This document shows positions 57,351 to 64,000 of a stretch of 64,000 bases of DNA, piece after piece. A program made the translations under genes and the position numbers. Under the pieces are notes generated by a model. It ran no database searches, was not told where the DNA came from, and was given only the letters and a program-made list of their open reading frames with translations. Every line of letters begins with the position of its first letter. Position 1 is the first letter of the stretch. This DNA comes from an uncultured Pelagibacteraceae bacterium (lineage in GTDB: Bacteria > Pseudomonadota > Alphaproteobacteria > Pelagibacterales > Pelagibacteraceae): contig CACGAB010000002.1 in the NCBI GenBank assembly GCA_902570915.1, positions 79,678-143,677 of the forward strand, read 5' to 3'.

Positions 57351-58165
57351 TGTCTTTAGTAGAAACTGAATGGTTGGACAAGAATCTAGATAATGTAAAA
57401 ATTATTGATTGTTCATGGCATATGCCTTTAACAAAAAGAAATGGTTTTGAGGAATACAAAACCAAGCATATACCCAATTCCATATTTTTTGATTTAGATT
57501 CTAATTCAAACAAAGAAACAAATCTTCCCCATATGCTGGTTGATAAACATCATTGGGAAAAAATTGTTTCAGCCATGGGAATTAAAAATAATGATGAAAT
57601 AGTAATTTATGACAACTCTGATGTAATAAGTTCATGTCGATGTTGGTATAATTTTATTTATTTTGGACATGATCCAAAATTAGTTCATATATTAAATGGT
57701 GGTTTAAAAAAATGGATCAAAGAAATAAGAATAACTACCTCTGATTTACCTCAGATAAATACATCCAAATATAAGAGCCTAGAAAAAAAGGAATTAGTTA
57801 AGGATATGAAAATGATAAATCAAAATATAATTAAACCCAGTTTTAAAGTTATAGATGCTAGAAGCAGAGAAAGATTTAATGGAAAAGTTACTGAACCTAG
57901 AAAAGGATTGAAGAGTGGTAATATTAAAAACTCTTTTTGTATACCATTTATCACTTGTTTAAATGAGGATAAAACCTTTAAAGACGTAGTTGAACTTAAA
58001 AAAATTTTTCATTCATGTTTAGGTAGTACTACCAATAAGAATGTAGTTTTTTCTTGTGGATCTGGAGTTACTGCGTGTGTTTTGGCACTAGCTTATTCCC
58101 TAATAAATGATAAGTATCTACCTTGCATTTACGATGGTTCTTGGGCTGAATACGGATTAATTTAG
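57350..58165 (+). CDS. sseA: 3-mercaptopyruvate sulfurtransferase (two-domain rhodanese)
   Basis: Two rhodanese domains are present. The N-terminal one starts VETEWLDKNLDNVKIIDCSWH, and the catalytic domain ends in VVFSCGSGVTACVLALA, where the active Cys lies in CGSGVTA, typical of mercaptopyruvate sulfurtransferase. Length (271 aa) is normal. The overlap with msrA suggests shared sulfur-redox function. Thiosulfate sulfurtransferase activity is an alternative. Confidence 0.88.
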   Translation: MSLVETEWLDKNLDNVKIIDCSWHMPLTKRNGFEEYKTKHIPNSIFFDLDSNSNKETNLPHMLVDKHHWEKIVSAMGIKNNDEIVIYDNSDVISSCRCWYNFIYFGHDPKLVHILNGGLKKWIKEIRITTSDLPQINTSKYKSLEKKELVKDMKMINQNIIKPSFKVIDARSRERFNGKVTEPRKGLKSGNIKNSFCIPFITCLNEDKTFKDVVELKKIFHSCLGSTTNKNVVFSCGSGVTACVLALAYSLINDKYLPCIYDGSWAEYGLI

Positions 58166-58169
58166 AAGT

Positions 58170-59039
58170 ATGAAAAGATCTACAAAAACAATATCAATAA
58201 TTTTAATATTTTTTCTTGTTATTGCAGCTGTAATTATTTCAAGAACTTTAATAGCCAATCATTTTAAAAAAAAATTTAGTAAGATACCTCCTCCTGGAAT
58301 AATAGTTACAGAGGTGATAAACAAAGAATTTTCAGAAAGAATTGAAACTTTTGGCACCGCAATTTCCAAAAAATCACAAACTTTCAAAATTAAAAAAGAC
58401 GACCTCCTAGGTGATTTAGAGCTTAAAGATTTTGTAAAAAAAGGAGATAAATTAATAAGGTTAAAGAGTGGAGATATTATTGCGCCGTTTAGTGGTGTGC
58501 TCGGTTACACAGGGCTTACTGAGGATATTTTAGTTTCAAATAACATATTCATTATTACGCTAGATGATAATTCTGAAATTTACTCAGATATAAAGATTCC
58601 TGAAAGTTACTCTGCATCAATAAAAAAAGGACTTCCAGTAGAAGTAAAATTATCAAGCTACAAAGGTAAAGTTTTTTCTGGAGAAGTTGATTTTGTTTCA
58701 AGTAGAATAAATGCAGATACACGAAGTTTATTATCTAGAATTAAAGTGAATAATTTAAACCAAGAATTAATTTCAGGCTCATTGTTGGAGGTTAGTATAA
58801 AATTTAACTTAAGAAATTCATTAAGCGTGCCTGATACCAGCGTGATGATTGAAGGTGATAAATCATATGTTTATAAAATTAATGGTTCAAATATTGCTAA
58901 TAAAACTGAGGTGAAGACAGGATTAAGAAGTAATAGAAACATTGAGATAATCTCTGGACTTAATGAAGGAGAAACTGTTGTAGCTGAGGGCCTTAAAAAA
59001 GTTAGACCCAACGGTAAAATTAAACCTATTACAAAATAA
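58170..59039 (+). CDS. RND efflux periplasmic adaptor (membrane fusion protein)
   Basis: This is the periplasmic adaptor of the RND pump encoded next. It has one N-terminal membrane helix, a short lipoyl-like part (KKGDKLIRLKSGDIIAPFSGVLGYTG) and beta-barrel domains ending in GLNEGETVVAEGLKKVRPNGKI. At 289 aa it is clearly shorter than AcrA-like adaptors (about 380 aa); the long alpha-helical hairpin seems absent. No outer-membrane TolC-type gene is nearby. The permease ATG directly abuts its stop. Confidence 0.88.
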   Translation: MKRSTKTISIILIFFLVIAAVIISRTLIANHFKKKFSKIPPPGIIVTEVINKEFSERIETFGTAISKKSQTFKIKKDDLLGDLELKDFVKKGDKLIRLKSGDIIAPFSGVLGYTGLTEDILVSNNIFIITLDDNSEIYSDIKIPESYSASIKKGLPVEVKLSSYKGKVFSGEVDFVSSRINADTRSLLSRIKVNNLNQELISGSLLEVSIKFNLRNSLSVPDTSVMIEGDKSYVYKINGSNIANKTEVKTGLRSNRNIEIISGLNEGETVVAEGLKKVRPNGKIKPITK

Positions 59040-62000
59040 ATGTTTATCACTGAATTAAGTATAAAAAGACCTACAGTATCTTGGGTAATGTCCCTAATAC
59101 TAATTATTTTTGGATTATTTGTATTTTGGAAATTACCAGTTAGAGAACTTCCTGACGGCATTCAACCACCTGTTGTTCAAGTACAAGTAAATTATAACTC
59201 AGCATCAGCGTCAATAATAGATCAAGAAGTTACTCAAGTTATTGAGGATGTAATAGGGGGTGCTGAAGGAATAAAGAATATAGATTCTAAATCTGAGAAT
59301 GGCAGGAGCACAATAAATGTTGAGTTTGATACAAGTATAAATTTGGATAACGCTGCAAATGATATTAGAGAAAGAGTTGCAAGAGTTGTAGATAATTTAC
59401 CCACAGAGTCAGAGCCCCCACAGATATTAAAAAGAGCTGCAGGTTTTACAACAACAATGTGGTTATCTTTGTCCTCCTCTACTTGGAGTGATCTTGAATT
59501 AGGAGATTATGCGAAAAGATATTTGGTAGATCAATTTTCAAGTGTAAAAAATGTTGGAAGAATATTAGTTGGTGGTCTAAGAGAATTAAGTATTAGAGTT
59601 TGGATAGATCCGATTAAACTGGCGGCAAATGATCTGACGATAAATGAAGTTGAAGTTGCAATGCGGGGAGAGAATATTAGTCTTCCAGCTGGGACTCTTG
59701 AAGCGGATAACATTGATCTAACGCTTAATTTAGACAAATCTTATAATGATATAGATTCTATTAAACAATTACCGATAAAAAAAACCAATAATAAAGTTAT
59801 TGTATTATCTGATATTGCAAATATTGAATTTGGACCTGTTTCAGAAAAAACTCTATTTAAAGCTCAAACTAAAGATCAAATAAATTTGAAAACTGTCGGG
59901 ATTGGTATTTATGCAAGAAGTGGTGCATCAACAGTTGAGCTTTCAAAGGATATTAAAAAAAAGATAATTGAAGTAAAAAAATCTTTGCCTGAAGAATTAG
60001 ATTTAAGAGTCTCATTTAATAGAGCTAATTATGTGGAGGCTGCAATTGAGGAAGTATATAAAACCTTGGTTATAGCTTTTATTTTGGTTGTTTTAATAAT
60101 CTATTTATTCTTAGGAAATCTTAAGGCTGTAGTTGTACCAGCTATTGCACTTCCAGTAAGCTTAATAGCCTCTTTTTTAGGTCTTTATATTTTTGGTCTA
60201 TCAATAAATATTTTTGTACTTTTAAGTTTTATATTGGCCATAGGCATAATTACAGATGACTCTGTAATCATGACAGATGCAATATATAGAAGAATAGAAA
60301 ATGGAGAAACACCGCTTGTTGCAGCCTACAAAGGATCTAAACAAATATCATTTGCAATAATCGCAACAACACTAATTTTGGTTGCCGTGTTCCTTCCGCT
60401 AATATTTATTGAGGGAATTTCTGGAACATTATTTAAAGAAACTGCAATTGCATTGTCATTTTCAATAGTAATTTCATCTTTTGTAGCATTAACACTGTCA
60501 CCAATGCTTGCTAGTAAATTCTTAAATAAAAAAAGCTCAAAGAAAATTTTTATACAAAAATTTGAGAAAGTTTTTTTAAATTTTGCCAAATTTTACAGAG
60601 AAACTTTGGATTTTATTGTTCACAAAACTAAATTGGTTGGTATTTTTATAGTCTTCATAATTATTTCTTCTATCTTATTATTTAGTTTTTCAAAAAAGGA
60701 ATTGTTGCCCATTGAAGATCGTGGTGCTTATTTAATTATAGGAGCCACTGATGAGGGAAGCTCTTTTGAATATACACAAGAACAAGCACAAAAAGTTGAA
60801 GCTAGGTTAATACCACTTTTACAATCTAAAGATAGTCCTTACTCAAGATTTATTATGCGCGTACCTGGATTTGGAAATTCAGCAAACTCATTTAATAGTT
60901 TCATTATAATTGCTCTTTTAGATGATTGGAAAAAAAGAAAAAAGGGACAAAAGATAATATTAAGAGAGGCAATTGGAAAAATTGTTACTCTCCCCCAAGC
61001 CCTGGCTTTTCCCATATCTCCACAATCCATAAGAGTTTCTAATTATAATAAGCCAGTACAAATGGTTATTTATGGTAACAGCTACGAAGAACTCGAAGAA
61101 ATTCAAACACAAATAATTCGAAAAATTAGATCTAACAAAAACCTCTCAAGAATTGAATCTGATTACAATAGAAATAAACCTGAGGTAAAATTAATAATAA
61201 ACAAAAATAAAGCTAAAGATCTAGGAGTCTCTACAAAAGCTATTGGAGAAACTCTAGAAACTCTTTATGGTGGCAAGAAAATCACTACCTTTAATAAATT
61301 AGGTAGAGAATATCCAATTATTGTTCAACAATATTTGTCTGATAGGAGAAATAAAGAGGGAGTTTCAAAGATATTTGTTCGTTCCGACACTACTGGAAAA
61401 CTGATCTCACTTGCAAATTTAGTAAGCTTTAAAGAGGAAGGCTCTGCAAAAGAATTATCAAGATATAACAGACAAAGAGCAGTAACAATTTCTGCAAATA
61501 TTAATGAAGGCTATACGTTAATTGAAGCAATAAGATTTTTTGAAGATGTAATGGAAAATTTAGCCCCAAAAAATCAAATTACTTGGAAAGGAAAATCTGA
61601 GGAAATAAAAGAGACAAGTAATGAATTGTTTGTAATATTTGTTTTATCTTTACTGACTGCATATTTGGTAATGGCTGCAACCTTTAATTCTTTTATTCAT
61701 CCATTTATAATTGTTTTAACTGTTCCATTAGCAATATTTGGTGGATTAGTTTTCATATTATTTTTAAACAGCTCTGTGAATATTTTTTCTCAAATTGCTC
61801 TCATCATTCTTATAGGTATCTCTACAAAAAATAGTATTTTAATAGTCGATTATGCTAATCGAATAAGAACTACAGGCAAAAATATTGAGTCAGCAGTTAA
61901 AGAGGCATGCTCAGTGAGGTTTAGACCAATCATCATGACATCTTTAAGTACTATGATTGCAATGATGCCACTTGTTATAGGAAACATTGGACCAGGTGCT

Positions 62001-62168
62001 GGTGAAGGTTCAAGATTGGCTGTGGGATCAACTATTCTAGGTGGAATGATTATTTCAACGTTTTTTACATTATATATTACTCCATCAATGTACTTAGCTT
62101 TAGCTAGAAATACAAAGAGAATAGATGAAGTTGATTTAGAATTAAAAAAAGAATTATCTAAAAAATAA
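59040..62168 (+). CDS. RND efflux permease (AcrB/MdtB-like)
   Basis: This proton-driven exporter has 12 helices and two large periplasmic loops in 1042 aa. The N-terminal FITELSIKRPTVSWVMSLILIIFGL is the HAE1-type start. Conserved GIITDDSVIMTDAIYRRIE and, in the second half, LIGISTKNSILIVDYANRI match the proton-relay helices (Asp-Asp in helix 4). The adaptor gene precedes it. Substrates could be drugs, bile-like detergents or toxic metabolites, which sequence cannot resolve. The end overlaps the transglycosylase gene by 11 bp. Confidence 0.94.
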   Translation: MFITELSIKRPTVSWVMSLILIIFGLFVFWKLPVRELPDGIQPPVVQVQVNYNSASASIIDQEVTQVIEDVIGGAEGIKNIDSKSENGRSTINVEFDTSINLDNAANDIRERVARVVDNLPTESEPPQILKRAAGFTTTMWLSLSSSTWSDLELGDYAKRYLVDQFSSVKNVGRILVGGLRELSIRVWIDPIKLAANDLTINEVEVAMRGENISLPAGTLEADNIDLTLNLDKSYNDIDSIKQLPIKKTNNKVIVLSDIANIEFGPVSEKTLFKAQTKDQINLKTVGIGIYARSGASTVELSKDIKKKIIEVKKSLPEELDLRVSFNRANYVEAAIEEVYKTLVIAFILVVLIIYLFLGNLKAVVVPAIALPVSLIASFLGLYIFGLSINIFVLLSFILAIGIITDDSVIMTDAIYRRIENGETPLVAAYKGSKQISFAIIATTLILVAVFLPLIFIEGISGTLFKETAIALSFSIVISSFVALTLSPMLASKFLNKKSSKKIFIQKFEKVFLNFAKFYRETLDFIVHKTKLVGIFIVFIIISSILLFSFSKKELLPIEDRGAYLIIGATDEGSSFEYTQEQAQKVEARLIPLLQSKDSPYSRFIMRVPGFGNSANSFNSFIIIALLDDWKKRKKGQKIILREAIGKIVTLPQALAFPISPQSIRVSNYNKPVQMVIYGNSYEELEEIQTQIIRKIRSNKNLSRIESDYNRNKPEVKLIINKNKAKDLGVSTKAIGETLETLYGGKKITTFNKLGREYPIIVQQYLSDRRNKEGVSKIFVRSDTTGKLISLANLVSFKEEGSAKELSRYNRQRAVTISANINEGYTLIEAIRFFEDVMENLAPKNQITWKGKSEEIKETSNELFVIFVLSLLTAYLVMAATFNSFIHPFIIVLTVPLAIFGGLVFILFLNSSVNIFSQIALIILIGISTKNSILIVDYANRIRTTGKNIESAVKEACSVRFRPIIMTSLSTMIAMMPLVIGNIGPGAGEGSRLAVGSTILGGMIISTFFTLYITPSMYLALARNTKRIDEVDLELKKELSKK

Positions 62169-62757
62169 TATATTTATTTTTATTAAGAGATTTACTGCAC
62201 TCTGATAATTGTCTCTTATAAAGGCTAGCTTGTTTTTCTACTTTTTTGGCTAGTCCAATTACTTTCTTATTCTTTTTGTAATGTTTGAAATTTCCCCAAC
62301 CCTCATGGTAAGCAAGATATTGCTTGAAAGCATCTTTTTTTGAAATTTTTAAAATTGTTTCAGATTTATTTGTATACCAACCAATAAAGTCTACACTATC
62401 TTTAAATCTTGCTCTTGTAGCTAATTTGTTTCCAGTCTCTTTTTTATATTGCTCCCATGTTCCTTTAACGGCTTGTGAGTAACCGAATGAACTTGATGGT
62501 CTTTTATAAGGTATAACTTTAAAAATTTTTTGTCTTGCAGGTTTTGCTAACCAATCAAAATCTGACTCCATTTTTATAATTGCAAGTTGAATATAAATCG
62601 GGGTGCCCCATTTTTTTTCAACTTTCTTTGTATGCTTATACCAAAGATATCTCTCGTTAAATATTGAGCAACTATTAGAAGTGTTTGATGGAATTGATGA
62701 ACAACCTATTAATAAAAAAAAAAATAAAAAAATAAATTTATTTTTTAAATACGTCAT
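62158..62757 (-). CDS. Lytic transglycosylase-like lipoprotein (SLT domain)
   Basis: A lipobox, LLIGCSS, follows the hydrophobic signal. The central region ESDFDWLAKPARQKI and PSSSFGYSQAVKGTWEQYKKETGN fits the SLT lysozyme-like fold, with the Glu of KMESDF as probable catalytic acid. Length is 199 aa. It would cleave peptidoglycan strands at the outer membrane. It overlaps the RND gene at its end and the VanZ gene at its start. Confidence 0.82.
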   Translation of the reverse strand: MTYLKNKFIFLFFFLLIGCSSIPSNTSNSCSIFNERYLWYKHTKKVEKKWGTPIYIQLAIIKMESDFDWLAKPARQKIFKVIPYKRPSSSFGYSQAVKGTWEQYKKETGNKLATRARFKDSVDFIGWYTNKSETILKISKKDAFKQYLAYHEGWGNFKHYKKNKKVIGLAKKVEKQASLYKRQLSECSKSLNKNKYIIF

Positions 62758-63133
62758 ATTTATTTATAATTTTCTTAATGAAAATTACAACAATCACTCC
62801 AAATATATTTCCAAAAAGGTCTTGCCATTGAAAACTTCTTTCAGGTATTAATAAGTGGGAAACTTCGAGAATTATTGATAATACAAGTAAGTAGATTATT
62901 AATATCTTGGTCTCGTTAAATTTAAAAAAGGTAAGAAAACCTACTGTTGACAATAGGATAAAAACATAAAAATGATTCGATGATATTATAAAGTCACGTG
63001 TTATTTGAGGTTGCATTTTAATATCACCGTGCAGAAGAAGACCAATCAAACTACCTGGAAAAATATATAAAAAAATTAGACAAAAGTTCAAAAAGTAAAA
63101 AATTATTTTATATTTAGAAAAAAATTTTATCAT
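62738..63133 (-). CDS. VanZ family membrane protein
   Basis: This 131-aa protein has four hydrophobic helices and the family's late LLIPERSFQWQDLFGNIFGVIVVIFI, where SLIPxRxxxxxDxxxNxxG is typical of VanZ-like proteins. The name comes from glycopeptide resistance, but most homologues have no known link to it. It overlaps the transglycosylase by 20 bp. Confidence 0.83.
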   Translation of the reverse strand: MIKFFSKYKIIFYFLNFCLIFLYIFPGSLIGLLLHGDIKMQPQITRDFIISSNHFYVFILLSTVGFLTFFKFNETKILIIYLLVLSIILEVSHLLIPERSFQWQDLFGNIFGVIVVIFIKKIINKYDVFKK

Positions 63134-63176
63134 TAATTATATAGTTTTATTTATAAATATATTTTAAAAATACAAT

Positions 63177-63890
63177 ATGAGTTTTTTAATTCTTGTAAGA
63201 CATGGGCAAAGCACTTGGAATCTTGAGAAAAAATTTACAGGATGGGTTGACGTAGATATTACTGAAATAGGCAAATCCGAAGCTAAAAAAGCGGGTCAGC
63301 TTATTAAGGAACAAAACCTTAAAATAAATTATTATTATTCATCTATTCAATTAAGAGCAAAGCATACCATAAAAATTATAAAAGAAATTTTAAATGATGA
63401 AAAAGAGTTCAAATCTGCCTGGCAACTTAATGAGAGGCACTATGGAGCTCTTACTGGTTTAAATAAGATAGAAATGGCAAAAAAAATTGGTGAAAAAAAA
63501 GTGCACGAATTTCGTAGATCTTGGAATATGAAACCAGATGCCTTAAGTAAAAAAAGTCCATACCATCCTAGTAACATAAGTATTTATAAAGATGTTCCAG
63601 AGGAGCTTATTCCAAGCACAGAGTCTTTAAAAGATACTTACGATAGAGTCGTTAAATTTTTTGAGGAAGAAATCCAAGAAAAATTGAGAGATACTAATAT
63701 TTTAATTTCTGCCCATGGCAATTCTATTAGAGCTTTATGCAAAAAACTTTTTAAATTAGATAACAATCTGATTTCAAATTTAGAAATACCTACAGGAAAT
63801 CCTTTATTAATAAAGTTAGACAACAGTTTGAGTATCACAAAATGTGAGTATCTTGATAAAGAGAGGGCTAAAGATCTTTTAGTTTTTTGA
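63177..63890 (+). CDS. gpmA: 2,3-bisphosphoglycerate-dependent phosphoglycerate mutase
   Basis: GpmA interconverts 3- and 2-phosphoglycerate. The phosphohistidine motif is LVRHGQSTWNLEKKFTGW near residue 7. QLNERHYGALTGLNK and the second active His in ILISAHGNSIRALCK are conserved. Length (237 aa) is normal. It is used in glycolysis or gluconeogenesis. It overlaps the probable converging gene at the window end. Confidence 0.95.
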   Translation: MSFLILVRHGQSTWNLEKKFTGWVDVDITEIGKSEAKKAGQLIKEQNLKINYYYSSIQLRAKHTIKIIKEILNDEKEFKSAWQLNERHYGALTGLNKIEMAKKIGEKKVHEFRRSWNMKPDALSKKSPYHPSNISIYKDVPEELIPSTESLKDTYDRVVKFFEEEIQEKLRDTNILISAHGNSIRALCKKLFKLDNNLISNLEIPTGNPLLIKLDNSLSITKCEYLDKERAKDLLVF

Positions 63891-64000
63891 AAGTTTCTAA
63901 ATTAGTTAAATGATAGAATTTATTTGTGCTTTCATATCCATTAAGTTGATTCTTGTTTCGTAATTCTTTCCATACGTCTAAAATTGAAAAGTTTTTTAAA
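63868..64000 (-). CDS. C-terminal fragment of an unidentified gene
   Basis: An open minus-strand frame runs from the window edge to a TAG at 63868-63870. It reads ...FSILDVWKELRNKNQ and ends NLETFKKLKDL, about 43 residues of plausible, charged protein. It would overlap the end of gpmA by 23 bp, as other convergent pairs here do. The rest of the gene is outside the window, so I cannot name it; it could also be a chance frame. Confidence 0.4.
   Translation of the reverse strand, partial: LKNFSILDVWKELRNKNQLNGYESTNKFYHLTNLETFKKLKDL

Overview
The window looks like a piece of chromosome from a free-living marine alphaproteobacterium of the SAR11 clade (Pelagibacter-like). This is inferred, not searched. 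The base composition is very AT-rich, with poly-A and poly-T runs even inside genes. Intergenic gaps are mostly 0-50 bp, and genes often overlap by 1-15 bp. I see no IS elements, phage genes, CRISPR arrays, rRNA or tRNA. Gene content fits: an alphaproteobacterial cox operon, a split ATP synthase locus (F0 only), a retinal-synthesis cluster, and alphaproteobacterial families such as DUF2093, DUF3035 and the TIGR01459 HAD family. About 75 genes are called, including two small ones missing from the ORF track and one fragment at each edge.

Layout. 1-2.9 kb: the SMC C-terminus, then the F0 genes atpZ/I-B-E-F'-F. 3-8.2 kb: crtI-crtB-crtY-blh, which converts phytoene precursors to retinal, then ispH. 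8.2-11.5 kb: thrB and rnhA facing a peroxiredoxin and thrC. 11.5-17 kb (minus): the aa3-type cytochrome oxidase operon coxB-coxA-ctaB-(41-aa peptide)-ctaG-coxC-surf1, followed by thrC and prx. 17-21.1 kb: rsmE, then a plus-strand run of HAD dehalogenase, DoxX, pirin and quinone oxidoreductase. 21.2-26.8 kb: ubiA and the lipid A/Kdo genes msbA-waaA-lpxK-lpxL. 26.8-35.3 kb: DUF2093, purD, rsmD, then a minus-strand run of TIGR01459 HAD-ribF-ileS-lspA-lipoprotein-pgi. 35.3-37.6 kb: groES-groEL with a heat-shock-like promoter and a clear terminator, then a 36-aa basic peptide. 37.6-44.6 kb: typA, a YczE-like membrane protein, a DUF6134 protein, an FAD oxidoreductase and the tldD-pmbA pair. 44.6-50 kb: envelope genes (DUF393 protein, cfa, a DapA-like protein, GT9) with two unrecognised proteins, one extremely lysine-rich. 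50-55 kb: a prolyl oligopeptidase, hsp20 with a heat-shock-like promoter, a lipoprotein, and a purine permease facing a purine phosphoribosyltransferase. 55-64 kb: DUF1330, a DNA glycosylase, an EamA exporter, msrA, a sulfurtransferase, an RND efflux pair, a lytic transglycosylase, VanZ and gpmA.

Functional themes. Retinal synthesis next to F0 suggests light-driven proton pumping coupled to ATP synthesis, but neither a proteorhodopsin gene nor crtE is in the window. Respiration, outer-membrane lipid A assembly, purine salvage and protein or oxidative-stress repair are the other main themes.

I found no clear undescribed multi-gene system. The best second-look items are the lysine-rich coiled-coil protein beside cfa, the two small unlisted peptides, the dense tail-to-tail gene overlaps, long in-frame homopolymer tracts, sigma-32-like promoters at both chaperone loci, and a DapA-family protein with altered active-site motifs. 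There is no gene-free stretch longer than about 130 bases.
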